Both the position numbers and the translations under genes were made by a program. Below the pieces are notes generated by a model. That model was given only the letters and a program-made list of their open reading frames with translations, was not told where the DNA came from and did no database searches. This document shows, in pieces, positions 42,477-49,836 of a DNA stretch of 64,000 bases; position 1 is the first letter of the stretch; every line of letters starts with the position of its first letter. Source of the DNA: an uncultured Eubacteriales bacterium (GTDB taxonomy: Bacteria > Bacillota > Clostridia > Oscillospirales > Oscillospiraceae). The DNA lies in the NCBI GenBank assembly GCA_934572535.1, contig CAKTLJ010000001.1:110480-174479 (forward strand), read 5' to 3'.

Positions 42477-43847
42477 ATGGCATTTGAAGGTTTGACAGAA
42501 AAACTCTCCTCCGCGTTCAAAAAACTGCGGAACAAGGGCCGCCTCACTGAGGCCGACGTAAAGGAGGCCATGCGTGAGATCCGCCTGGCCCTGCTGGAGG
42601 CCGACGTCAGCTATAAAGTCGTCAAGGACTTTATCAAGCGCGTCACCGAAAAGGCCGTGGGCGCCGAGGTCCTGGAGAGCCTGACCCCCGCCCAGGCCAT
42701 TGTCAAGATCGTGAACCATGAGCTCATCGAGCTCATGGGCGGCGGCGCAGCCAAGATCTCCATCGCGTCCCAGCCCCCCACCGTCGTGATGATGGTCGGT
42801 CTTCAGGGCGCGGGCAAGACCACCAACGCCGCCAAGCTGGCCGGTCTCATGCGGAAGCAGAACGGCAAGCGTCCCCTGCTGGCCGCCTGCGATATCTACC
42901 GCCCCGCTGCCATCCAACAGCTGGAGGTGGTGGGCGAACAGCTGAACATCCCCGTCTTCCAGATGGGCCAGGAAGACCCCGTCACCATTGCGAAAGAGGC
43001 CATCGCGCACGCCAAGAAGCACGGCAACGACATGGTCTTCTTGGATACCGCCGGACGACTCCACGTGGACGAAGCCCTCATGGATGAACTGCGCTCCATC
43101 AAGGAGGCGGTCGAGCCAGACGAGATCCTGCTGGTGGTGGACGCCATGATCGGTCAGGACGCTGTCAACGCCGCCAAGGCCTTCGACGACGCGCTGGACA
43201 TCGACGGCATCGTCCTCACCAAGCTGGACGGCGATGCCCGCGGCGGTGCGGCCCTGTCTATCAAGGCCGTCACCGGCAAGCCCATCAAGTTCGTGGGCAT
43301 GGGCGAAAAGCTGGACAACATCGAGCCCTTCCACCCCGATCGGATGGCCTCCCGCATCCTGGGCATGGGCGACGTGCTCACCCTCATCGAAAAGGCCGAG
43401 CAGCAGTTCGACATGCAGAAGGCCCAGGAGCTGGCGGAGAAGCTGAAGAAAAATCGCTTCACCCTCCAGGACTACTACGATCAGCTGGTCCAGGTCAAGG
43501 GCATGGGTTCCATGGACGAGCTGCTGGGCATGATGCCCGGCATGAACGCCAAGGCGCTGGAGGGCGTCTCCATCAACGAGAAGGCGCTGGCCCACACCGA
43601 GGCCATCATCCTCTCCATGACCCCGCAGGAGCGAGAGAACCCCTCGATCCTCAACAGCAGCCGCAAAAAGCGCATCGCCGCCGGCTGCGGCCTGCAAGTG
43701 GTCTCTGTGAACCGTCTGCTGAAGGAATTCGACATGATGCAGCAGATGACCAAGCAGATGTCCAAAATGGCGGGCAAACGCCGAAAAGGTAAGTTCGGCA
43801 AACTCCCCGGTGGTTTCCCCGGCGGAATGCCCGGCCTCCCCTTTTAA
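42477..43847 (+). CDS. ffh: Signal recognition particle protein
   Basis: This 456-residue GTPase binds signal peptides of nascent chains and 4.5S/6S-like SRP RNA, delivering ribosomes to FtsY. The N domain (residues 1-90) precedes the G domain with G1 GLQGAGKTT, G3 DTAGR and G4 TKLDGDARGGAAL. The M domain (about 300-456) is Met-rich and ends in a Gly-Pro-rich tail (PGGFPGGMPGLPF). The ATG at 42477 has GGGAGGG upstream. The SRP RNA gene is not in the window. Confidence 0.97.
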   Translation: MAFEGLTEKLSSAFKKLRNKGRLTEADVKEAMREIRLALLEADVSYKVVKDFIKRVTEKAVGAEVLESLTPAQAIVKIVNHELIELMGGGAAKISIASQPPTVVMMVGLQGAGKTTNAAKLAGLMRKQNGKRPLLAACDIYRPAAIQQLEVVGEQLNIPVFQMGQEDPVTIAKEAIAHAKKHGNDMVFLDTAGRLHVDEALMDELRSIKEAVEPDEILLVVDAMIGQDAVNAAKAFDDALDIDGIVLTKLDGDARGGAALSIKAVTGKPIKFVGMGEKLDNIEPFHPDRMASRILGMGDVLTLIEKAEQQFDMQKAQELAEKLKKNRFTLQDYYDQLVQVKGMGSMDELLGMMPGMNAKALEGVSINEKALAHTEAIILSMTPQERENPSILNSSRKKRIAAGCGLQVVSVNRLLKEFDMMQQMTKQMSKMAGKRRKGKFGKLPGGFPGGMPGLPF

Positions 43848-43913
43848 GTAAACGCATGGTTTCCGCTTCTGCGGTTCCATAAACAATGTATATCATTTGG
43901 AGGTGAAAGTAAC

Positions 43914-44153
43914 ATGGTTAAGATCAGACTTCGCAGAATGGGCTCCAAGAAGAACCCCTTCTATCGTATTGTGGTCGCCGACTCCCGTTATCCCCGTAAC
44001 GGCCGCTTCATCGAGGAGATCGGTACGTATGATCCCCTGCAGGAGCCCGCTGTTATCAAGGTTGACGCAGAGCGCGCTCAGGCTTGGATCAAGACCGGCG
44101 CACAGCCCACCGAAACCGTCAAGGCTCTGCTGAAAAAGGCTAACGCCATCTGA
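43914..44153 (+). CDS. rpsP: 30S ribosomal protein S16
   Basis: This 79-residue ribosomal protein stabilises 16S rRNA folding. [20 protein letters not shown] is the near-universal start, followed by [22 protein letters not shown] strong GGAGGTG ribosome site lies upstream. Its place between ffh and the KH protein is standard. Confidence 0.98.
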   Translation: MVKIRLRRMGSKKNPFYRIVVADSRYPRNGRFIEEIGTYDPLQEPAVIKVDAERAQAWIKTGAQPTETVKALLKKANAI

Positions 44154-44165
44154 TTTGGAGGGCAC

Positions 44166-44396
44166 ATGAAGGACTTGCTCACTTATATCGCCCAAAATCT
44201 GGTGGAACACCCCCAGGCCGTGGACGTACAGGAGACGGAAACGGACGGTAATGTTGTGCTTGAGCTCCGGGTCGATCCCAGCGATATGGGAAAGGTGATC
44301 GGCCGCCAAGGTCGGATCGCCAAGGAAATCCGCACACTGATGCGCTCTGTGGCTCAGCGGCAGGGCAAAAAGGTTTCCGTCGAAATTATGGACTAA
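44166..44396 (+). CDS. khpA: KH domain RNA-binding protein KhpA
   Basis: This 76-residue single-KH-domain protein partners KhpB (Jag) as an RNA chaperone controlling cell division and elongation in Gram-positives. The KH signature is VIGRQGRIAKEIRTLM near residue 48. GGAGGG lies six bases before the ATG. A hairpin with a T-run follows, before rimM. Confidence 0.95.
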   Translation: MKDLLTYIAQNLVEHPQAVDVQETETDGNVVLELRVDPSDMGKVIGRQGRIAKEIRTLMRSVAQRQGKKVSVEIMD

Positions 44397-44419
44397 CGGC
44401 AGGCGTTCGCTTGCCAAAG

Positions 44420-44456
44420 AATGGCGGCGCGCTTTGCGTCCGCCATTTTTTCCTTT
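44420..44456 (+). terminator. Intra-operon terminator between khpA and rimM
   Basis: AATGGCGG (44420-44427) pairs with CCGCCATT (44440-44447), followed by TTTTTCCTTTT. It lies within an otherwise continuous operon and may lower rimM-trmD expression relative to rpsP. Confidence 0.75.
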
Positions 44457-44476
44457 TATGTTAAGGAGGCGTTCCC

Positions 44477-44968
44477 TTGAAGAACCGTTTTTTGGAAACT
44501 GGCAAGATCGTCAACACCCACGGCATCGCCGGAGAGGTCAAGATCGTGCCCTGGGCCGATGCGCCGGAATTTTTATTGGCCTTTGACACCCTCTACATCG
44601 ACGGCCAGCCCGTCAAAGTGGCCTCCGCCCGGGTCCACAAAAACAGCGTGCTGGTCAAGTTCCAGGGGGTGAACGATATCAACGCCGCCGTAAAGTACCG
44701 CGACAAGGTGGTTTGCATCGACCGGACCGACGCGGCGCTGGAGGACGGCGCCTTCTTCCTGGCCGACCTCATGGGTCTGGAGGTCCGGGACGCCGACAGC
44801 GGCGAGGTCCTGGGCAAGATCGCGGATGTGCTCACGCCCCCGGCCAGCAACGTCTACGTGGTCCGGGGCGGCAAGCGGGAGCACATGATCCCCGCCGTGG
44901 AGGAGTTCGTAGTGGAGACCAACGTGGACGAGGGCTATCTCCGGGTCCGCCTCATCGAAGGGATGTGA
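44477..44968 (+). CDS. rimM: Ribosome maturation factor RimM
   Basis: This 163-residue factor binds S19 and helps assemble the 30S head. The N-terminal RimM barrel begins LETGKIVNTHGIAGEVKI; the PRC-barrel half starts DLMGLEVRDADSGEVLGKI. The start codon is TTG at 44477, with AAGGAGG eight bases upstream and no nearby ATG. Four bases separate its stop from trmD. Confidence 0.95.
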   Translation: MKNRFLETGKIVNTHGIAGEVKIVPWADAPEFLLAFDTLYIDGQPVKVASARVHKNSVLVKFQGVNDINAAVKYRDKVVCIDRTDAALEDGAFFLADLMGLEVRDADSGEVLGKIADVLTPPASNVYVVRGGKREHMIPAVEEFVVETNVDEGYLRVRLIEGM

Positions 44969-44972
44969 CCCC

Positions 44973-45743
44973 ATGGCCTTTCAATATCACATCCACATCA
45001 TGACCCTCTTCCCCGATGTGGTGGGGGACATGCTGTGTGAATCCATCCTGGGCCGGGCCCAGGAGCGGGACATCATCCGCATCGACTGCCACCAGATCCG
45101 GGACTACACCCGGAACAAGCAGAAGCAGGTGGACGACTACCCCTACGGCGGCGGCCACGGGGCCGTCATGCAGGCCGACCCCCTCTACCAGTGCTGGAAG
45201 CACATCTGCGACGAGGCAGGCAAGCGCCTGCACACCATCTACCTCTCCCCTGCCGGGACCGTGTTCAAGCAGGAGGACGCCAAGCGCCTCCAGCGCGAGT
45301 TCGACGGACTCATCCTGGTCTGCGGCCACTACGAGGGGATCGACGAGCGCTTCATCGAGGAATGCGTGGACGAGGAGATCTCCCTCGGCGACTTCGTCCT
45401 CACCGGCGGTGAGATCCCCGCCATGGCCGTGGCAGACGCCGTCTGCCGTCTGGTCCCCGGCGTCCTCTCCGACCCTGAGTGCTTCACCGAGGAGAGCCAT
45501 TGGGACGGCCTGCTGGAGTGCCCCCAATACTCCCGCCCGGAAGTCTGGCACGACAGGCGAGTCCCCCCCGTCCTCCTCTCCGGCCACCACGCCAACATCG
45601 CCAAGTGGCGGCGGAAGCAGGCCATCCTCCGCACCCGGGACCGCCGCCCGGACATGTACGAGAAGCTGGACCTCTCCTCCAAGTCGGATAAGAAGCTGCT
45701 CAAGGAGATCGCGGCAGAGGAAGCTGAATCCAAAGGTGAATAA
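44973..45743 (+). CDS. trmD: tRNA (guanine-37-N1)-methyltransferase
   Basis: This 256-residue SPOUT methyltransferase modifies G37 of tRNAs reading CNN and some other codons, preventing frameshifts. The opening ITLFPD-like segment (IMTLFPDVVGDM), DYPYGGGHGAVMQ, the knot LVCGHYEGIDERF and LGDFVLTGGEIPAM are intact. rplS, which usually follows, is absent; a terminator ends the operon. Confidence 0.96.
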   Translation: MAFQYHIHIMTLFPDVVGDMLCESILGRAQERDIIRIDCHQIRDYTRNKQKQVDDYPYGGGHGAVMQADPLYQCWKHICDEAGKRLHTIYLSPAGTVFKQEDAKRLQREFDGLILVCGHYEGIDERFIEECVDEEISLGDFVLTGGEIPAMAVADAVCRLVPGVLSDPECFTEESHWDGLLECPQYSRPEVWHDRRVPPVLLSGHHANIAKWRRKQAILRTRDRRPDMYEKLDLSSKSDKKLLKEIAAEEAESKGE

Positions 45744-45749
45744 TATCGA

Positions 45750-45795
45750 GATCCCCTGCCGTTCTATGCAGAACAGCAGGGGATCGTTTCATTTC
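45750..45795. terminator. Terminator after trmD, convergent junction
   Basis: GATCCCCTGC (45750-45759) with GCAGGGGATC (45776-45785) and an inner GTTCT/AGAAC stem, followed by GTTTCATTTCC on the plus strand. Confidence 0.8.
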
Positions 45796-46727
45796 CAGTG
45801 GATCTCCGTATCCGTCCGGCAGAAGAAGTTGCTTTCTCCCACCTGGTAGGTGGTGAACACCTCGTCGGCCCGGTCATAGAGCGACCGCTCCACGGTCTGC
45901 TCCCCGGACTTGCTCTGGCGATGGGTCTCCAGGATGAGGTAGGCCGTATCGCGCGCCGGGGCAAACTCTGCCGGGGCCTGGCCGGGAAGAAATTCCTCCC
46001 TGCCCAGGACCTGGTCGTTCCCGTCCATCTGGATCAGAACGTCCTTCTCCACGGGATCGGCAAAGGTCACCGTGGCCTTGACCTCACACCGATACCGGGT
46101 TGCCTCTCCGCGGAGAGCCACCTCGACGGTCTCCGCCGCCGTCAGCGTCAGGGCGCTTCCCACCTTCTCCGTGCTCCGGCCGCTCTGGCCGACGCCGCTG
46201 CCGCTCATCAGATAGATCTCGCCCGCCTCCGTCCGGTAGATGGGGTTGGCATAGAAGTTCTGCTCGCCATCCTGCGCGGCCACACACAGCTCCGATGTGA
46301 GGACCATGCTCTCTCCGCCATCCTCTACCGTGTAGCCGTAATGCGTCCAGGCCTCCGGTGCCTCGCTGGGCGTCCAGCAATAGACGTCGCTCTCATCAGG
46401 CTCCGGCAGGGGGACGCAGTAGACCGGGACTCCCTCGATGCCGGGAAACCGGTAGTCCGGCCGCTGCGGGTCCTTCGAGACATCCTCGGCGTAGAGCCGC
46501 CCCTGGTAGGCGCTGGTGTCCCCTGCCACGGTGCGTGGCCTATTCTCCCAATCGTTCTGGTGGTCGCTGACGTAGGCCTGCACGTCCATCAGATCCAGGT
46601 ACTCGGTGGTGATAAAGACCCCCACCAGCTGGTCCTGGGAGGACTCTCCCCGGTCGCTGGCCAGCTGACAGCCCGTCAGCAGCAAAAGTGCACCCATCAG
46701 CAACAAAGATGCAAACAGTTTTCTCAT
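45789..46727 (-). CDS. Uncharacterised lipoprotein of the XRE/DUF2975 cassette
   Basis: This 312-residue lipoprotein has lipobox LTGC with Cys20. The mature part (VGVFITTEYLDLMD near residue 36, then YRFPGIEGVPVYCVPL and YANPIYRTEAGEIYLMSG) looks like an all-beta extracytoplasmic domain. I cannot place it in a named family, though similar lipoproteins accompany YozG-type regulators in clostridia. Its start overlaps the stop of the XRE gene as ATGA, so the three genes 45789-47932 form one operon. Confidence 0.8.
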   Translation of the reverse strand: MRKLFASLLLMGALLLLTGCQLASDRGESSQDQLVGVFITTEYLDLMDVQAYVSDHQNDWENRPRTVAGDTSAYQGRLYAEDVSKDPQRPDYRFPGIEGVPVYCVPLPEPDESDVYCWTPSEAPEAWTHYGYTVEDGGESMVLTSELCVAAQDGEQNFYANPIYRTEAGEIYLMSGSGVGQSGRSTEKVGSALTLTAAETVEVALRGEATRYRCEVKATVTFADPVEKDVLIQMDGNDQVLGREEFLPGQAPAEFAPARDTAYLILETHRQSKSGEQTVERSLYDRADEVFTTYQVGESNFFCRTDTEIHWK

Positions 46728-46945
46728 GGTTCTTCCTCCAATTCTCCGTCAAATTTCAGGATGTCGCCTACGTCGCAGTCCAAATAGTAGCAGATCCGGT
46801 TCAGGGTGTGGAAGCGGACGCCCTTGGCCTTTCCGCTGCGGAGGATGGACAGGTTGGCCTCGGTGATCCCCACCTTGGCGCAGAGCTCCTTGGAGGTCAT
46901 CCCCCTCTCCTTCAGCACCCGTTCCAGACAGACCGCAATGCCCAT
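46724..46945 (-). CDS. Small XRE-family regulator, YozG type
   Basis: This 73-residue protein is little more than a Cro/CI helix-turn-helix. MTSKELCAKVGITEANLSILRSGKAKGVRF is split over residues 16-45, and the YozG-type ending LNRICYYLDCDVGDIL follows. YozG proteins are typically encoded with a DUF2975 membrane protein, as here. It probably binds the paired palindromes at the operon promoter (47956-48017), which is inference. Confidence 0.92.
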   Translation of the reverse strand: MGIAVCLERVLKERGMTSKELCAKVGITEANLSILRSGKAKGVRFHTLNRICYYLDCDVGDILKFDGELEEEP

Positions 46946-46960
46946 GGTGATCTCCCCTTC

Positions 46961-47932
46961 TCAGATAAACAGATCGTTGTCTTCCTTGAGCTGCCGGTTC
47001 TCCCCGATGAACTGGACCAGGAGCAGCACCCCCAGCACGAAGGCGAGGGAGAGCAGCGGCAGGTAGACCGTCACGCGGAGGGTATACAGCGACCCAAGAA
47101 AGAGCAGCTGGAGAAGGTTCAGCGCCACGGTGACCACCACGGTGATCGCCAGACTCACCACGCACAGGCGGGAGAGCCTCTGCGCCGCCGCCGCGACCGC
47201 CTCGGAATAGCGGTCGGTCCGCATATGCTCCAGCAGGTCCAGGGCCGCCAGGATGACCGCTACGTCCAGCACATAGGGCAGCGCCGCCGCCAGCCAGCGA
47301 AGAAAGAGAAAGCCATAGCTGAGCGGCAGCGCCCCCTCATTGCCCCGGTTCCCCTCCCGCAGCGCGGCCAGCGCGGTCAGGAAGTCCTGGAAACAGGCGC
47401 AGAACGCCAGGTAAACGAAGACCACCGCCAGGAACTTGAGCAGGAGGAGAAGGTAGGCTTGCAGCTTGCTCCGGTCCGCCTTCACAAAGCGCCCCAGCAG
47501 CCGCAGGACGGCGTATCCAAAGAAGAGCGCATACACCGCGCCGCCGAACAGGCCCTTGCAGGAGCCCCCGTCGATCCACCCCTGCGGCACGGGGATCAGA
47601 CCGGGGTTGACCATGTAGTACATCACGACGAAAAGCAGGACGCTCAGCAGGACCAGCATCCCGTCCTCCCCGCAGAGGGAGCGCTTCCGGCTGAGGAGAA
47701 AAAGCGCGGCTACGGGAAGCAGGCACAGCACTGCGTAGACCAGCAGGGCAAGGGCATTGCCCACTCCCCCGCGCAGGGAGAGGATCCGCAGGCCCGCGCC
47801 GAGCTGCTCAAAGGGAAAGGCCAGCGCGCTGGAGAACCAGGCTTGCCTCGCGTACCCCGCCCAGCAGAGGAGCAGGAGGACGAGGGCCTCCAAGCCCAAA
47901 AGGGCCGCAAATGGATACCGTTTCACGTTCAT
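46961..47932 (-). CDS. DUF2975 membrane protein
   Basis: This 323-residue protein has seven or eight hydrophobic segments. The C-terminal half (about residues 130-323) fits DUF2975, with the final cytoplasmic sequence GENRQLKEDNDLFI typical of the family. It is larger than the common 160-180-residue members, having an extra N-terminal set of helices. GGAGGTG precedes the ATG at 47932. It is the first gene of the cassette and lies 15 bases before the XRE gene. The two may form a membrane-linked sensory unit; the mechanism is unknown. Confidence 0.8.
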   Translation of the reverse strand: MNVKRYPFAALLGLEALVLLLLCWAGYARQAWFSSALAFPFEQLGAGLRILSLRGGVGNALALLVYAVLCLLPVAALFLLSRKRSLCGEDGMLVLLSVLLFVVMYYMVNPGLIPVPQGWIDGGSCKGLFGGAVYALFFGYAVLRLLGRFVKADRSKLQAYLLLLLKFLAVVFVYLAFCACFQDFLTALAALREGNRGNEGALPLSYGFLFLRWLAAALPYVLDVAVILAALDLLEHMRTDRYSEAVAAAAQRLSRLCVVSLAITVVVTVALNLLQLLFLGSLYTLRVTVYLPLLSLAFVLGVLLLVQFIGENRQLKEDNDLFI

Positions 47933-47955
47933 GGAACACCTCCAAATAGAATCTG

Positions 47956-48017
47956 ATTATTGTTTTTCGATAATTTCCATCTTGAGCGTACCACACAAAT
48001 TATCGTTTGTCAATAAT
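47956..48017 (-). promoter_or_regulatory. Promoter with two 19-bp near-palindromic operators
   Basis: ATTATTG-TTTTT-CGATAAT (47956-47974) and ATTATCG-TTTGT-CAATAAT (47999-48017) are near-palindromes of the same consensus, ATTATYG-N5-CRATAAT, 43 bases apart (about four helical turns). On the minus strand TTGACA (48008-48013) inside the distal copy is spaced 17 bases from TACGCT (47985-47990). The proximal copy overlaps the probable initial transcribed region. Confidence 0.7.
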
Positions 48018-48083
48018 TTTTTGAGAATCAGAAAAGGCGGGCCGGGGTAAGGCTGATATGCTCCCCAGCTCGCCTTTTGGGTA

Positions 48084-48120
48084 GCGAAGGGACGCACCGT
48101 TCTCCGGTGCGTCCCTTCGC
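48084..48120. terminator. Perfect 16-bp hairpin between the DUF2975 cassette and livF
   Basis: GCGAAGGGACGCACCG (48084-48099) with CGGTGCGTCCCTTCGC (48105-48120) and a five-base loop. U-tracts are poor on both sides. It lies 23 bases after the livF stop and probably ends that operon. Confidence 0.65.
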
Positions 48121-48143
48121 GCTTGTCGTTTGCTTTGTCCGGA

Positions 48144-48854
48144 TCAAGTGCCCAGGTAGGCCTTCTTGATGTCCTCGTTCACCAGCAGCTCCTTGCCGGG
48201 GCCGGACATGGTGATGCGGCCGGTCTCCAGCACGTAGCCCATGTCTGCGATCTTCAGGGCCATGTTCGCGTTCTGCTCGATGAGAAGGATGGTAACGCCC
48301 TGCTTGTTGACCTCCTCAATGATACGGAAGATCTCCCGGACCACCAGAGGGGCCAGACCCAGAGAGGGTTCGTCCATCATCATGACCTTCGGGCGGCTCA
48401 TGAGGGCGCGGCCCACGGCCAGCATCTGCTGCTCGCCGCCGGAGAGCGTACCGCCCGCCTGCCATTCTCTCTCCCGCAGGCGCGGGAAGAGGTCAAAGAC
48501 CCACTCCATATCCGCGCTGATGTCATCCTTGCGCAGGTAAGCGCCGATGCGCAGGTTCTCCTTAACGGTCAGGTCCGGGAAAATGCGGCGGCCTTCCGGA
48601 ACCAGGGTGATACCCCGGGAAACCATCTCCGTGGGGTTCTTGCCCGTGATATCCTCTCCCTTGAAGAGGATCTTGCCGCTCTTGGGCTTCACCAGGCCGG
48701 AGATGGCGCGCAGCGTGGAGCTCTTGCCCGCGCCGTTGGCGCCGATCAAGGTAACGATCTCCCCTTCGGGCACGTCGAAGGAAACACCCTTCACGGCTTC
48801 AATGCCGCCATAATTGACCTGTAAATTCTGAATACTGAGAATGGGTTCACTCAT
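48144..48854 (-). CDS. livF: Branched-chain amino acid ABC transporter ATPase LivF
   Basis: This 236-residue ATPase is the shorter of the two LIV ATPases. Walker A GANGAGKSSTLR is near residues 38-49. The LivF-type signature GTLSGGEQQMLAVGRALM and Walker B MMDEPSLGLAP are present. It overlaps livG by 8 bases. With LivG it drives the LivH/LivM permease. Confidence 0.95.
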   Translation of the reverse strand: MSEPILSIQNLQVNYGGIEAVKGVSFDVPEGEIVTLIGANGAGKSSTLRAISGLVKPKSGKILFKGEDITGKNPTEMVSRGITLVPEGRRIFPDLTVKENLRIGAYLRKDDISADMEWVFDLFPRLREREWQAGGTLSGGEQQMLAVGRALMSRPKVMMMDEPSLGLAPLVVREIFRIIEEVNKQGVTILLIEQNANMALKIADMGYVLETGRITMSGPGKELLVNEDIKKAYLGT

Positions 48855-49836
48855 CTTCTACTACCCCCAGATAGGCGTCGATCACGTGCTGATTCTTCTG
48901 GATCTCTGCGGGCAGGCCCTGTGCGATCAGGCTGCCAAAGTCCAGAACGTAGATGCGGTCAGAGATGTTCATGACCAGATCCATGTGGTGCTCGATCAGC
49001 AGAATGGTCAGGTTGTACTTGTCTCGAATGTCATGGATAAAGTCGGCCAGCTCCAGGGTCTCCTGGGGGTTCATACCGGCCGCAGGCTCATCCAACAGCA
49101 ACAGCTTGGGATCGGTGGCCAAAGCGCGGGCGATCTCCAGACGGCGCTGATAGCCATAGGGCAGGCTGGTTGCCAACTCATCCTTCAGGTGCCACAGGCC
49201 CTGCTCGCGCAGCAGCGCCTCGGTCTCCTCCCGCATCCGCGCCTCTTCCTTGCGGCTCAGACGAAACGTAGAGCTGAAAACGCTGTGCTTGGCGCGCATA
49301 TGCTTGGCGATGATGACGTTTTCAAAGACCGTCATGCTCTTCCACAGGCGGATGTTCTGGAAGGTACGGGCAATGCCCAGCTTGGTGATGTGGTCGGGGG
49401 TGGGGTCCAGGACGTGGCTGCTGAACGCATAGTGGTCGCGCTCTTTCTGCGCCTTTTTCCAGACCTTCTCCTCCTGCTTCCGCTCTGCGGCGGCAGCTTC
49501 TTTCGCTTCCTCTGCCACGTCCTGGTCCGCTTCCGGGCGCTCGTGCTTATACTCGCTGGTATACATCAGAGGGTTCTGGCCCTTGTAGAGCTTCTTCATC
49601 TTACCCTGAGGGTGGTTCCGCACCATCGGCTTGCCCTGGAAGGAGATGAGGCCGTTGGTGGGCTGGTAGACGCCGGTAATGACGTTGAACGCGGTGGTCT
49701 TGCCCGCGCCGTTGGGGCCGATCAGGGCAACGATCTCCCCCTGGTTCACCTCCAGGGACAGGTTGTTGACTGCCACGACGCCGCCAAACTGCATCGTCGC
49801 GTTCTCGACCCGCAGGACATTCTGTCGATCACTCAT
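48847..49836 (-). CDS. livG: Branched-chain amino acid ABC transporter ATPase LivG, with charged insertion
   Basis: This 329-residue ATPase has Walker A GPNGAGKTTAFN (about 40-51), the signature (ATSLPYGYQRRLEIARAL, the LivG variant without LSGG) and Walker B LLLDEPAAGMNP. It is about 75 residues longer than typical LivG. An insertion at about 70-145, rich in Lys, Glu and Ala (VAEEAKEAAAAERKQ), probably forms an exposed helical arm. It is coupled to livM by ATGA and to livF by an 8-base overlap. Confidence 0.94.
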   Translation of the reverse strand: MSDRQNVLRVENATMQFGGVVAVNNLSLEVNQGEIVALIGPNGAGKTTAFNVITGVYQPTNGLISFQGKPMVRNHPQGKMKKLYKGQNPLMYTSEYKHERPEADQDVAEEAKEAAAAERKQEEKVWKKAQKERDHYAFSSHVLDPTPDHITKLGIARTFQNIRLWKSMTVFENVIIAKHMRAKHSVFSSTFRLSRKEEARMREETEALLREQGLWHLKDELATSLPYGYQRRLEIARALATDPKLLLLDEPAAGMNPQETLELADFIHDIRDKYNLTILLIEHHMDLVMNISDRIYVLDFGSLIAQGLPAEIQKNQHVIDAYLGVVEDE

